A DNA stretch of 64,000 nt from Treponema sp. OMZ 787 (GTDB lineage: Bacteria > Spirochaetota > Spirochaetia > Treponematales > Treponemataceae). The notes below the pieces were generated by a model. The model was not told the origin of the DNA. It ran no database searches and was given only the letters and a program-made list of their open reading frames with translations. The DNA lies in the NCBI RefSeq assembly GCF_024181225.1, contig NZ_CP051198.1, positions 124,001 through 188,000 on the forward strand. Direction: 5' to 3'. Position numbers and translations under genes: made by a program. Below, in pieces: positions 42,742 through 51,838 of this stretch. The stretch's first letter is position 1. Each line of letters begins with the position of its first letter.

Positions 42742-43479
42742 ATGAAAAAATTTGCGATTATGGGCTTGGGAACCTTCGGTGTACGGATGCTCGATGAACT
42801 TATCAAAATCGGTGCCGAAGTTATCATCATCGACCAAAACAAAGAACTGATCGAAATGTATAAACCTAAGGCATCTTCGGCAGTTGTGATAGAAGAAATA
42901 AGCGAGCTTTCGGTGCGTAAAATCTTGCCTTCTAAGGTGGATACCGTAATCGTAGACTTTAGCCGCAAGGTGGAGCTTTCCGTAATCAGCACGACAATTT
43001 TAAAAACGCTCGGCATTTCAAACATTGTGGTGCGAGCCCAATCCGATGAACACGGAAGGCTTTTAAAAACCGTCGGAGCTACCAGAGTAATTTATCCCGA
43101 CAGTGAGGCCGCAAAAAGAACAACTCCTATTTTAGCCGCAGACCTCCTTCTTAAATTTATGCCTATTTCAAAAAATCTTGCTCTTGCAGAAGTCGGAGTG
43201 GAAGCACGATATGTCGGTAAAAGCCTTGCAGAATCAAATATCCGAAAAGATATGGGGGTAAACATTATTGCCCGCCGAAAAAAAGAAAGCGAAGACTTTA
43301 TTTTTATGGATGACCCCGAGTATAAGTTTGAAGAAGATGATGTTCTTTTGGTTGTTGCCTCCGAAGAGCACATCTATAACTTTTCCGGCGGAAAGATAAG
43401 TTTAAAAAATAATTCCAAAAAAGATGGAGAGATAAAGCCGTCAATCTTTAAAAATCTTTTTTCTTCAAAAAAATTATAA
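42742..43479 (+). CDS. TrkA/KtrA-type RCK regulatory protein, 245 aa
   Basis: The N-terminal RCK_N domain has a Rossmann motif MGLGTFGVRMLDELIKIGAEVIIID for NAD or NADH. After a hinge, the RCK_C domain reads EVGVEARYVGKSLAESNIRKDMGVNIIARR and DDVLLVVASEEHI. These proteins gate potassium channels or transporters at the membrane. No TrkH/KtrB partner gene lies beside it in this window. It is co-transcribed with gyrA, starting ten bases after its stop. Confidence 0.86.
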   Translation: MKKFAIMGLGTFGVRMLDELIKIGAEVIIIDQNKELIEMYKPKASSAVVIEEISELSVRKILPSKVDTVIVDFSRKVELSVISTTILKTLGISNIVVRAQSDEHGRLLKTVGATRVIYPDSEAAKRTTPILAADLLLKFMPISKNLALAEVGVEARYVGKSLAESNIRKDMGVNIIARRKKESEDFIFMDDPEYKFEEDDVLLVVASEEHIYNFSGGKISLKNNSKKDGEIKPSIFKNLFSSKKL

Positions 43480-43530
43480 TTGACAATTGGGAGATTGCCG
43501 ATTTAAAAACCTAAAGGAGAGTGTGCTGCT

Positions 43531-44934
43531 ATGGAGAATCTATCCGGCTCGAAGTGTACTTGTGATGAAACTGATCTGCAATTAAAACCTAAAAAAATAT
43601 CAATTAAGTTATGGAAGCTGGCCTATCCTACGATGATTTCCGCAGGCTTGCAAAACTTTTACGACATTGTAGATATGGTTTGGGTCGGGCAAATATCGAA
43701 AACAGCTCTTTCGGGTGTTACCCTCTTTTCTTCCATATATATGCTTTTTACTATTTTAAATGAGGTCGCAGGTGCAAGCTCCGTTTCGATGATTGCTCAA
43801 AATTACGGGCGGGGCGATATGGAGAAAACTCAGCGCATTGCAGAGCAGACTATCAGTTTTAAGGTTGTGCTTGCCGTAATATCGGGCATTCTTTTAGCTC
43901 TTTTTTTAAAACCGATTTTGTGGTTTTTTCTTCCGGATCAGGAGGTTTTAAATTCCGCTTTAGAATACGGCTGGCTTAGAATATTTTTTATTCCCGTTAT
44001 GTTTTCTTCATATTCCGTAAATACGATTTTTAGATGTACAGGAGATGCAAAAACTCCTCTCCACATTATGATAATATCCACTATCATAAACTTGGTCTTA
44101 GATCCTCTTTTTATGTTCGATATAGTTCCGGGAACAAGTATCCCTGGCTTAGGAATGGGAGTCTTTGGGGCGGCTCTTGCAACGGTAACGGCCCGAACTA
44201 TAAGTTTTTTATACGGCTTTTTAATTCTTATTAGCGGAAAAAGAAAGATTAAGATCAGTTTTAAGGGACTTTTCAGACTCGATAAAAAGATAGACTTAGA
44301 TCTTTTACTCATAGGTCTTCCTTCAGGTATTAATTCCCTTGTACGCACCTTTGCTCAAGTAACGATTATGAAGTTTGTTACCGTTTATGGAGCCGATGCA
44401 GTTGCTATTGCAGGTGTAGGAGGAAAGCTTTCTCAGTTTGCCTTTATGCCGATTTTCGGATTTAATATGGGCGGAGCAACTCTTGTAGGGCAAAGCCTCG
44501 GACGGGATAATGTTAAGGAAGCAAAGCTCACTTCTAAGATAAACGCTTTTATGTCGGCCTCTGTTGTAGGAATTTTTGCAGTCATAATTATGGGAACGCC
44601 TCAAACTTTTTTAAGGTTTTTCTTTCCGAATGATCCGGCAATGCTTTTGCAGGGAAGTGTGATGCTCCGTATATTTTATCCGTCCTTTATAATTTTATCT
44701 GCAAGTCTGGGGCTTGCCGTGGTTTTTTCGGGTTCAGGACATACTCGGCCGATGCTTTATTCTACCTTGGGATCCCGCTGGTTCGTTCAGATTCCGTTTT
44801 TATTTTTGGTTGTAAATATTTTGCACCTGCCCTTATTTGCCGTTTGGACCTCATATATTTTTTCGGAGCTGGCCGAGTTTACGGTTATTTTATATCACTA
44901 CCGCAAAGGGCTGTGGTGTAATAAGAGGGTATAA
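43531..44934 (+). CDS. MATE-family multidrug/sodium antiporter, 467 aa
   Basis: About twelve membrane helices fall in two related halves. Family patterns include KLAYPTMISAGLQNFYDIVDMVWVGQ, GAGASSVSMIAQNYGRGD-like loops, NTIFRCTGDAKTPLHIMII and NMGGATLVGQSLGRDN. MATE proteins export cationic drugs or metabolites in exchange for sodium or protons. AAAGGAGAG precedes ATG 43531. rlmJ follows three bases after its stop, so the two are likely translated from one message. Confidence 0.9.
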   Translation: MENLSGSKCTCDETDLQLKPKKISIKLWKLAYPTMISAGLQNFYDIVDMVWVGQISKTALSGVTLFSSIYMLFTILNEVAGASSVSMIAQNYGRGDMEKTQRIAEQTISFKVVLAVISGILLALFLKPILWFFLPDQEVLNSALEYGWLRIFFIPVMFSSYSVNTIFRCTGDAKTPLHIMIISTIINLVLDPLFMFDIVPGTSIPGLGMGVFGAALATVTARTISFLYGFLILISGKRKIKISFKGLFRLDKKIDLDLLLIGLPSGINSLVRTFAQVTIMKFVTVYGADAVAIAGVGGKLSQFAFMPIFGFNMGGATLVGQSLGRDNVKEAKLTSKINAFMSASVVGIFAVIIMGTPQTFLRFFFPNDPAMLLQGSVMLRIFYPSFIILSASLGLAVVFSGSGHTRPMLYSTLGSRWFVQIPFLFLVVNILHLPLFAVWTSYIFSELAEFTVILYHYRKGLWCNKRV

Positions 44935-44937
44935 AAT

Positions 44938-45777
44938 TTGCTGAGTTATCGTCACGGTTTTCATGCAGGAAATCAGGCCGATGTTTTTAAGCACTCGGTT
45001 CTTTTTTCTTTTTTAAAACTTTACACGCAAAAGCAAAAACCGTTTACTGCTTTCGATTTAAATGCAGGGGGTGCTTCCTATAATCTTTTAAGCGAGTGGA
45101 GTTTAAAAACCGGCGAAGCGGAAGAAGGGATAATCCGTCTTTTGGATTTATACAAAAAAGAAAAACTGCATCTTCCAATTCCTGAGGACTTTAAGTCCTA
45201 TTTGGATTTTTGCTTAAAAAACTATGATGAAAATTCCTCTTATGCCGGCTCTTCCGAAATAATCCGTTCATTTTTAAAAAAAGATTCTAATTTAATCTTA
45301 TGCGATTTACATTCTGCCGAAGCCGAAAAATTAAAAGAGCTTTATAAACATACGAAAAATGTTCATGTGCACAAAAGGGATTGCTATGAGGCGATTAGAG
45401 CCCTTACCCCGCCTCTCCCTATCCGCGGTTTTGCCCTCTTTGACCCCAGCTATGAAGTCGATTCGGACTATACCGCGATTGCAGAAGCTGTTGAAAAGGT
45501 ATGTAAAAAATGGCCTGTAGGAATCTTTATAATTTGGTATCCAATATTGAATCACAAAACCGAAGTATGTGCAAATTTAAAAAGCCGGATAGGTAAAGCT
45601 GCAAACGGTAAGATGTTGAATTTTGAGGTCAAGCATTTTTCAAGTAAGATAGATACTGAAAGCGAATACGGCCTTCAAGGCTCAGGCCTTTTAATCACAA
45701 ATCCTCCCTGGGGCTTGGAAGAAAAACTGAAAGAAATATGCGGATATATTGATAAAGTAAGCGCCGGGTTAGATTGA
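44938..45777 (+). CDS. rlmJ: 23S rRNA (adenine2030-N6)-methyltransferase RlmJ
   Basis: The likely start is TTG 44938, giving the usual N-terminus LSYRHGFHAGNQADVFKHSVL. The 279 residues match family size. Visible motifs are the helix-rich insert, ILCDLHSAEAEKLKEL at the cofactor fold, GFALFDPSYEVDSDY (the DPxY catalytic motif) and IIWYPILNH. The enzyme methylates a single adenine of 23S rRNA. It lies three bases after the MATE gene. Confidence 0.88.
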   Translation: MLSYRHGFHAGNQADVFKHSVLFSFLKLYTQKQKPFTAFDLNAGGASYNLLSEWSLKTGEAEEGIIRLLDLYKKEKLHLPIPEDFKSYLDFCLKNYDENSSYAGSSEIIRSFLKKDSNLILCDLHSAEAEKLKELYKHTKNVHVHKRDCYEAIRALTPPLPIRGFALFDPSYEVDSDYTAIAEAVEKVCKKWPVGIFIIWYPILNHKTEVCANLKSRIGKAANGKMLNFEVKHFSSKIDTESEYGLQGSGLLITNPPWGLEEKLKEICGYIDKVSAGLD

Positions 45778-45855
45778 AGAACTATAAGTTTTAGGTTTTT
45801 GCCTATGATTATGTGAAAATTCATAGTGAAATAAAAAAGTATTTACTATAGGCAT

Positions 45856-45886
45856 AAAGGTATCATTATACCATAATGATACCTTT
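45856..45886. promoter_or_regulatory. 14-bp perfect inverted repeat, antitoxin operator
   Basis: AAAGGTATCATTAT (45856-45869) and ATAATGATACCTTT (45873-45886) are perfect complements with a 3-base centre. The right arm abuts the AGGAGG of the antitoxin gene. Such sites are bound by the antitoxin to repress its own operon. Confidence 0.72.
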
Positions 45887-45897
45887 AGGAGGTGTTT

Positions 45898-46158
45898 ATG
45901 CCGCAAATAGTACCAATTCGCGACTTAAAAAATACGAGTGCGATTTCAAATCTTTGTCATAAAACAAATGAGCCGATTTTTATAACAAAAAATGGATATG
46001 GTGATATGGTTATTATGAGTATGGAAACATATGAAGGAAATGCTTTTTTTAATAATCTTTATGGTAATTTGGAAGAAGCAGAAATGGATTTACAAAACGG
46101 CAGGGTTTCCGGTATTGATGAGGCTATAGAGGAAATAAAAAGTCGATATGATTTATAA
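45898..46158 (+). CDS. Phd/YefM-type antitoxin, 86 aa
   Basis: ATG 45898 lies five bases after AGGAGG; GTG 45892 overlaps that site and is rejected. The N-terminus PQIVPIRDLKNTSAISNLCHKTNEPIFITKNGYGDMVIMSMETYE is a full Phd/YefM DNA-binding fold, and the C-terminal acidic tail (LEEAEMDLQNGRVSGIDEAIEEIKSRYDL) is the usual toxin-wrapping part. The toxin frame overlaps its stop codon but is internally deleted (46148-46253). The antitoxin therefore looks orphaned, possibly still repressing its own promoter through the repeat at 45856-45886. Confidence 0.85.
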   Translation: MPQIVPIRDLKNTSAISNLCHKTNEPIFITKNGYGDMVIMSMETYEGNAFFNNLYGNLEEAEMDLQNGRVSGIDEAIEEIKSRYDL

Positions 46159-46253
46159 TGTTCAAATCACTGATAAGGCAAGATGATAATAAAAAAATAG
46201 TTACTATAATGCATATATTTTATGCAAAACGTGATTATGGAAAATTATTATAA
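46148..46253 (+). pseudogene. RelE/ParE-type toxin with internal deletion
   Basis: ATG 46148 overlaps the antitoxin stop, the normal coupling. It reads MIYNVQITDKAR and hits TGA at 46184. From 46185, in another frame, comes IVTIMHIFYAKRDYGKLL and a stop at 46251, which is the typical C-terminal end of RelE/ParE toxins. About 60 middle residues, including most of the active fold, are missing. Confidence 0.7.
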
Positions 46254-46305
46254 CCGTTAATGCATACAGTTACACAATAATTACTGCACATAAGCAAAAG
46301 ATTCT

Positions 46306-46881
46306 ATGACAATAAAAGAATTTGAGAATAAATATTGGTATATGAGTGAACTCAAAGCACTAGCAAAGTCGCTTGAAATTCCTTTTGATTCAAGAACACG
46401 AAAAGATCAGCTTGAAGACATGATTATTCAATTTTTGGAAATCGGAACGGTAAATAAAAAGAATAGTTTTCGGATTAAAAACCGGAATATAGACATATTG
46501 AATAATCATAGTTATGTTAAAAATTTTAGAAACAAAAAAGAAACATGGGAATTCATCAATAGTGAAATGGATAAACGAGTTCCGGGATTAAAACCGAAAT
46601 TAGGCGCAAAATATTGGCTTAATCGTTGGATTGAAAATAAGCTTTCTAATGGCGAAAAAATAACTTATAATGATGTCGTTTGCGAATATATTCGATTAAA
46701 TAAAACTGAAGAAAAGCTTCCGCAAATTCCATCCTGTAAATTTAATAACTTTATAAGCGATTATCTGGCAAATGAAAAAAATGCAACAAGAAAAGACGCT
46801 TTGGAAGCATGGACTATGTTAAAAGATATGAAGGTAAAAAAAGATTATATAACATGGAAAAAAATAAACATCCATAAATAA
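46306..46881 (+). CDS. SAP-domain protein, 191 aa
   Basis: The N-terminus KEFENKYWYMSELKALAKSLEIPFDSRTRKDQLEDMIIQFL reads as a SAP helix-extension-helix, a DNA or RNA binding motif. The rest, with WEFINSEMDKRVPGLKPKLGAKYWLNRWIENKLSNG and a Lys-rich end, resembles the DUF6434-type proteins but no catalytic residues are evident. There is no clear ribosome-binding site before ATG 46306. It is followed after 26 bases by an unrelated gene. The role is unknown; cytoplasmic. Confidence 0.6.
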   Translation: MTIKEFENKYWYMSELKALAKSLEIPFDSRTRKDQLEDMIIQFLEIGTVNKKNSFRIKNRNIDILNNHSYVKNFRNKKETWEFINSEMDKRVPGLKPKLGAKYWLNRWIENKLSNGEKITYNDVVCEYIRLNKTEEKLPQIPSCKFNNFISDYLANEKNATRKDALEAWTMLKDMKVKKDYITWKKINIHK

Positions 46882-46907
46882 ATTTGTCAGATATGATGGA
46901 GAAACTT

Positions 46908-47840
46908 ATGAGTGTATCATTTTATATTAACAACAAAAAAACTTTTTTAAAAGCTAAAGCTCCTATGAAGTTAAAAGAATGTTTAGGATTTTCTTCACAA
47001 AAAATAGAGCAATTTGCTTTTGACGAAGCACAAGATAATTTTGATGTGAAAAGATTCTATAACTCATCCATTGCAGATTATGAATGTTTACTATGCGGAG
47101 TATTAGGAAAAAGCTCCCGTGGCTTTGAACTTTCTTTTGATAAGGAACTCAATCATTATGCTGTGCGGGTTTTCACGCCGAGCACACGGGAAGATTGGCA
47201 AATTGCTCTTACCTATATCAAAGATTTAGCTAAAAAAATGGGAAGTGATATTGTCAATGAAAGAGGTGAATATTTTACCGCTGAGAATATCGAACAATTT
47301 AATTATCCGGAGGATATCTTATTCGGAATAAAATCTTATTTTGAAAACAAAGATACGGATGAATACATCAGTTTCGGTATTTTCCGGGAAGCGGCTTTTA
47401 ACCGTAAAATTGTAGAAGGATTTTTAAATTCCGAGAATCCGATAGAGGCATTTAGTAAATTCTTTAAGGACATTCAGTATTTAGATGCTTTTTCGGCAAA
47501 GCAAATGTTTTTTGAAGATAATAAAACTAAAAACATTATCGGGGTTTATGCTCTAACCCAAGATACGGAAACTATTTTGCCTTATACGCCGAGTGTGGAA
47601 TACAAAAATACGGGTATCGTAAAAGATGAAGATATAAGCACTTGGGAATTATCCTTGGTTATTATTAACGGAAACCCTAATGATAAAGACTCTTATCAAA
47701 GAGCAGGAGTTATGGAGTATTCGGATTTTATAGCCCGCCTGCCGAAAGACAAATATAGATTTATAGACGCTAAATACATTTTAATTGATGCTTTAACAAA
47801 AGAAGAAATTTTAAGCATTCTAAAAAAAGAGTCAGGATAA
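46908..47840 (+). CDS. DUF4299-like cytoplasmic protein, 310 aa
   Basis: The likely start is ATG 46908 (MSVSFYINNKKTF), preceded by TGGAGA; an upstream TTG at 46884 is less likely. Family-like features are FYINNKKTFLKA near the N-terminus, RVFTPSTREDWQIALTYIKDLAKKMGS and the C-terminal YRFIDAKYILIDALTKEEI. There is no signal peptide or membrane segment. I recall this as a domain of unknown function scattered in Firmicutes and treponemes. It converges with the EF-G gene, ending eight bases from it. Confidence 0.6.
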   Translation: MSVSFYINNKKTFLKAKAPMKLKECLGFSSQKIEQFAFDEAQDNFDVKRFYNSSIADYECLLCGVLGKSSRGFELSFDKELNHYAVRVFTPSTREDWQIALTYIKDLAKKMGSDIVNERGEYFTAENIEQFNYPEDILFGIKSYFENKDTDEYISFGIFREAAFNRKIVEGFLNSENPIEAFSKFFKDIQYLDAFSAKQMFFEDNKTKNIIGVYALTQDTETILPYTPSVEYKNTGIVKDEDISTWELSLVIINGNPNDKDSYQRAGVMEYSDFIARLPKDKYRFIDAKYILIDALTKEEILSILKKESG

Positions 47841-47847
47841 AAATGAC

Positions 47848-49899
47848 TTACCGCTTAATCTCAAAATGACTAAAGCTCATAGTAAATGAAGCCCTCCCCT
47901 GAGTGGCTGAACGGAGGTCGGTGGAAAAGCCGAACATCTTTGCCATAGGGGCTTGGGCGTGTACAATGTCTGTGTTTGCCTTTGAGTCCATGCTTGAGAT
48001 TAGGCCTCCCCTCTGGGTAATCTGACTCATGGCGTCTCCTACAAATTCTTTGGGGCTCATAATGTCTACAGCCATTACGGGCTCCAAGAGCACGGGGTCG
48101 GCTGAACTGCAAGCGTCGTCAAAGCACTTTGCTGCGGCGGCTTCATAGGCGAAGGGCGTTGCCGTAAGTTCGTCGTATTTTACCGAAACAAGTTCTACCT
48201 CAATATCCGTGCAAGGATAACCTACCTTAATTCCCGAACTAAAACAGCCTTCGATAGAACGCTTTACGGCTTCTAAAAGTTCTTCGGGAAGAGCATTGGT
48301 ACCGCCCGAACCGGACTTTTGGAAGGTTTTAATCTTTGAAACAAAGCGGTTTCCAGTTCCACGCTCAAGGGGGCGGACAGTGAGGGTAAGCTCGGCCTCG
48401 TTGTCTTTTCCGCCCAGCTGCTTGCTGTATTTTTCGGTTTGAGTTTTTTCTGCGGTGATGGATTCCCTGTAAGTAACCTGCGGGTTTCCGACTCTGGCTT
48501 CTACCTTAAAGTCGTCCAACATTCTGCGGGTTAGAACATCTATATGGAGTTCTCCCATTCCCGAAATTATAAGCTGTCCGGTCTCGCTGTCTTCGCGGCT
48601 TGTGAAGGTCGGGTCTTCCTTTGAAAGAATTTCCAAGACTTCTTTTAAGCGGTCGCTTTCCGATAAGCTTTTAGGTTCTACCGAAACGGAAATAACGGGT
48701 TCGGGGAATTGCATGGATTCAAGCAAGAGGGGCTGACCCTCGGAGCCCAGGGTATCTCCTGTCTGCGAAAGTTTCAGCCCGATAAAAACGGCTATATCTC
48801 CGGCCTGAACGGAATCCGTTTGTTCCGACTTATTTGAATGCATACGCAAGATTCTGTTTACGCGTTCTCTTTTCTTTTTTCCCGTGTTAAAAACTTGATC
48901 GCCCGATTTGATTTTTCCCGAATACATTCTGACATAGCAGAGACTTCCTGCATCCTTGTCGTATTGAATCTTAAATACAAGACCTAAGGGGGCTCCTTCT
49001 ACCTTGCACGGAACCGAGACCTTTTCTTCCTTTTTGGGATTGAGAGCCTCTGCCGGAAGAACCTCATCGGGGGCAGGCAAAAAGTCTACGACTGCATCGA
49101 TTAGGGGCTGAACACCTATATTCCTTCTTGCCGATCCGCACAAAAACGGAATATAGCTTTGATTTAAAACAGCCTTTCTGATTTCTTTTTTGATAAGCTC
49201 TTCGGGAACTTCTTCCCCTTCGAGGATGAGCTCGGTGATTTCGTCCGAGGCTGAAGAAATAGTGTCTAGCATTTTTTCGCGCCATTCTTCCGCCAAGGCG
49301 AGGCGGTCTTGGGCTATGTCGGTATACTCGTATTTTTCGCCCTCGGTTGAAGCATCCCAGTGAATTTCCTTCATTGCAATAAGATCGATGACTCCCTCAA
49401 AGTTGTCGCTTGCTCCAATAGGAATTTGAACCGGCACAACTTCAACTCCGAATTTTTCGTGCACGTCTTTTAAGACTGCAAAAAAGTCGGCACCGATTCT
49501 GTCCATCTTGTTTACAAAACAAATACGCGGAACCTTGTAGCGGTCGGCCTGATGCCAAACGGTTTCGGTTTGGGGCTGAACTCCTCCGACTGCACAAAGA
49601 ACTGCAACGGCTCCGTCTAATACACGCAAGGAGCGTTCTACCTCGGCCGTAAAATCTACGTGCCCGGGTGTATCGATTATATTTATCTGAAAATTTTTCC
49701 AATAAGTAGTGGTGGCGGCACTTTGGATAGTGATACCTCTGTCCTGCTCTTGGGCCATCCAGTCCATGGTTGCTTGACCGTCATCTATTTCGCCTATCTT
49801 ATGAATTTTTCCCGTGTAAAATAAAATACGCTCGGTGGTGGTGGTTTTTCCCGCATCTATGTGAGCCATTATTCCTATGTTCCGCATCTTATCAAGCAT
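47848..49899 (-). CDS. fusA: translation elongation factor G (EF-G)
   Basis: Start ATG 49899 ([15 protein letters not shown]) is eight bases after GGAGA; an ATG at 49914 overlaps that site. The 683-residue GTPase has [15 protein letters not shown] (G1), RGITIQSA (G2), DTPGHVDF (G3), [10 protein letters not shown] (G4), and domains II-V ending with [33 protein letters not shown]. It drives tRNA-mRNA movement on the ribosome, or ribosome recycling if this is a second copy. It is not next to rpsL, rpsG or tuf, where the main fusA often sits, so it may be a paralogue. It appears monocistronic. Confidence 0.9.
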   Translation of the reverse strand: MLDKMRNIGIMAHIDAGKTTTTERILFYTGKIHKIGEIDDGQATMDWMAQEQDRGITIQSAATTTYWKNFQINIIDTPGHVDFTAEVERSLRVLDGAVAVLCAVGGVQPQTETVWHQADRYKVPRICFVNKMDRIGADFFAVLKDVHEKFGVEVVPVQIPIGASDNFEGVIDLIAMKEIHWDASTEGEKYEYTDIAQDRLALAEEWREKMLDTISSASDEITELILEGEEVPEELIKKEIRKAVLNQSYIPFLCGSARRNIGVQPLIDAVVDFLPAPDEVLPAEALNPKKEEKVSVPCKVEGAPLGLVFKIQYDKDAGSLCYVRMYSGKIKSGDQVFNTGKKKRERVNRILRMHSNKSEQTDSVQAGDIAVFIGLKLSQTGDTLGSEGQPLLLESMQFPEPVISVSVEPKSLSESDRLKEVLEILSKEDPTFTSREDSETGQLIISGMGELHIDVLTRRMLDDFKVEARVGNPQVTYRESITAEKTQTEKYSKQLGGKDNEAELTLTVRPLERGTGNRFVSKIKTFQKSGSGGTNALPEELLEAVKRSIEGCFSSGIKVGYPCTDIEVELVSVKYDELTATPFAYEAAAAKCFDDACSSADPVLLEPVMAVDIMSPKEFVGDAMSQITQRGGLISSMDSKANTDIVHAQAPMAKMFGFSTDLRSATQGRASFTMSFSHFEIKR

Positions 49900-49980
49900 T
49901 TTCACATTCTCCAAAAATCTTATTTAAGCGGAAATAATATCAAAAAAATCAAAAAAAAACAATCGGGAGCTTTGAATTTG

Positions 49981-50880
49981 TCAGATTCTTTCTATAGAGA
50001 TACCTGAAAGCTCATTTGCCTTTATAAACATATCCTTGATGATTCTATAAGAACCTAATCCGGCAAACAAAAAGCCAAGACCTAGACTAGGAAGAATAGA
50101 TTTAATAAATTCCGGATCGAAAAAAAAGACCGGAGAGAATTTTATAAAAGATAAAAAGTCTAAACCGGCTTCTTTTTTGACGGCTAAAAATAAACCTATA
50201 TATTCAGCAAAAAGCAGGGCAAAAATTATAGCAAAGATATTTATTATAGCCCCTACCTTGGTTGCCTTTCCTTTTCCAAAATTATAACCATAAAATGCAG
50301 AGTAGGCTATAAAATAGCCTGCAATGGACGCATAAAAGCCGAAATAACCTATTAAGATCCAAGCTACAGAGCCGAGTAGAGCACCTATGATACAGCATAA
50401 GGTTCCGGTTAAATAATTATTGGGTTCATTGTTTACTTTTTCCATCTTCATTTTAAAATTTTCTGCACACTCAGAACATAAAAAGGTTGGAACACCCTTA
50501 ATTTTATAAGTATTTGTTTCTCTTGTTTTAGTACATGAAAAGCAAACATCTTTTGATTCTAATTCTGTTAGAAGAGCTGAAAGATCTTTTAAAAAAGATT
50601 CAAACTCAAAATCAGAATCACCATAGGAATAAGTTAAGGATAATAAATCTTCATCCATATTAAAGGTTTTTACCCTTCCCATCTTTTTTTGCTCATCTAA
50701 AAAAGAGAATAAATCTCCCTTTGATCCGCTTACGGCACAAGAGGTTTTAAGAGCAAGCTCTTGATCGGTTAATTTATCTTGTCTAATAAGAAATTTATTA
50801 TTACCTAGACTTCCTGTCCATATACCGTTTATATCTTTAAAAAATAAGCGATTAAGTAGTTTCTCCATATTGTCTGTCAT
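49981..50880 (-). CDS. membrane protein with N-terminal zinc-ribbon-like Cys pairs, 299 aa
   Basis: It starts at ATG 50880 seven bases after GGAGA. The first 110 residues are soluble and acidic. A CFSCTK...FLCSEC pair at about 113-135 looks like a zinc ribbon. After NNEPNNYLTGT come four or five membrane helices (CCIIGALLGSVAWILIGYFG, YASIAGYFIAYSAFYGYNFG, NIFAIIFALLFAEYIGLFL and two more near the end). I do not recognise a family with known function. It stands alone between EF-G and VapBC. Confidence 0.6.
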   Translation of the reverse strand: MTDNMEKLLNRLFFKDINGIWTGSLGNNKFLIRQDKLTDQELALKTSCAVSGSKGDLFSFLDEQKKMGRVKTFNMDEDLLSLTYSYGDSDFEFESFLKDLSALLTELESKDVCFSCTKTRETNTYKIKGVPTFLCSECAENFKMKMEKVNNEPNNYLTGTLCCIIGALLGSVAWILIGYFGFYASIAGYFIAYSAFYGYNFGKGKATKVGAIINIFAIIFALLFAEYIGLFLAVKKEAGLDFLSFIKFSPVFFFDPEFIKSILPSLGLGFLFAGLGSYRIIKDMFIKANELSGISIERI

Positions 50881-51040
50881 TTAATATCTCCAAATATTTT
50901 ATCGGACTTTATTTTATCAAAAAATAAAATAAAGAGCAAGCTAAAGATTCTTTATTTCACATTATGTTTAAAGCTCTCATGGATATATCTTTTATTAAAA
51001 AAAGTAACAAAATTGATTTCCGTGGCGGTAAATATAAAAC

Positions 51041-51069
51041 TTGACATAGTATATACTATGGTATATACT
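51041..51069 (+). promoter_or_regulatory. vapBC promoter with palindromic operator
   Basis: TTGACA (51041-51046) and TATACT (51064-51069) with a 17-base spacer. The spacer contains the perfect palindrome ATAGTATATACTAT (51046-51059), and a second GTATATAC covers the -10 box. This fits autorepression by VapB or VapBC. Confidence 0.72.
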
Positions 51070-51088
51070 TATTCTATGGGGGTATTAT

Positions 51089-51319
51089 ATGGAAACGGCA
51101 AAATTATTCCGAAACGGCAGGAGTCAGGCAGTCAGGCTGCCTAAAGAATATAATTTTTCGGGAACTGAGGTTTTTATACGGAGAGCCGGAGAATCTGTTA
51201 TTCTATTCCCAAAAAACAAAGAGTGGGAAACATTTTTAGAAGGCTTAAACGGGTTTACCGATGATTTTATGGTAGAAGGAAGATGTCAGCCTGATTTGCA
51301 GGACAGGAAAGATTTATAA
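51089..51319 (+). CDS. vapB: VapB/VagC-type antitoxin, 76 aa
   Basis: The N-terminus METAKLFRNGRSQAVRLPKEYNFSGTEVFIRRAGESVILFP is a MazE/AbrB-like swapped-hairpin DNA-binding domain as found in VagC/VapB antitoxins. The C-terminus (WETFLEGLNGFTDDFMVEG) is the toxin-binding tail. Its stop codon overlaps the start of vapC by one base. It sits behind a promoter filled with palindromes. Confidence 0.88.
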   Translation: METAKLFRNGRSQAVRLPKEYNFSGTEVFIRRAGESVILFPKNKEWETFLEGLNGFTDDFMVEGRCQPDLQDRKDL

Positions 51320-51714
51320 TGTATTTATTGGATACGAATATCTGTATATTTCTTAAAAATAAAAAAAGTCCTAATGTTCTTCAAAAGATTAAAGAGAATA
51401 AACACTTAGGGATTTACATCTCAAGTATTACCGTAGCAGAATTACAGTTCGGTGTATATAATAGCAAGTATGTAGAAAAAAACAAAATATCATTAATAAA
51501 ATTTTTGACACCATTTTCTATTTTAAATTTTGATGATAGAGATGCTCAAGAATTCGGAAAAATAAGAACATCCTTAAAAACTGAAGGTAAAATTATTGGC
51601 GCCTATGATATGTTAATTGCAGCACAAGCTATAGCGAAAAATTTAATCCTTGTTACCAACAATACAAAAGAATTTTGCCGAATAAAAAACTTGAACCTAG
51701 AAGATTGGAAGTAA
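51319..51714 (+). CDS. vapC: VapC-type PIN-domain ribonuclease toxin, 131 aa
   Basis: The PIN domain is complete: MYLLDTNICIFL (Asp5), ISSITVAELQFGV (Glu41), GAYDMLIAAQAIAKNLILVTNN (Asp97) and NTKEFCRIKNLNLEDW at the end. These residues hold magnesium for RNA cleavage; related VapC proteins cut initiator tRNA or rRNA. It is translationally coupled to vapB. This pair seems intact, unlike the Phd/RelE-type pair at 45898-46253. Confidence 0.9.
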   Translation: MYLLDTNICIFLKNKKSPNVLQKIKENKHLGIYISSITVAELQFGVYNSKYVEKNKISLIKFLTPFSILNFDDRDAQEFGKIRTSLKTEGKIIGAYDMLIAAQAIAKNLILVTNNTKEFCRIKNLNLEDWK

Positions 51715-51757
51715 GGCTTACTCAATCCTTCTTTTTATTCGAATTTGAAATAAGCCC

Positions 51758-51787
51758 TTGAGCGAAACAAAGTTTATATGTTATAAT
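51758..51787 (+). promoter_or_regulatory. promoter of fructose-bisphosphate aldolase
   Basis: TTGAGC (51758-51763), 18-base spacer, TATAAT (51782-51787); ATG follows 51 bases later. Confidence 0.62.
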
Positions 51788-51838
51788 AGAAGAGTATGCA
51801 AGGTTACTTGCGGTAAATATTTTTTGAAGAGGTGAATT

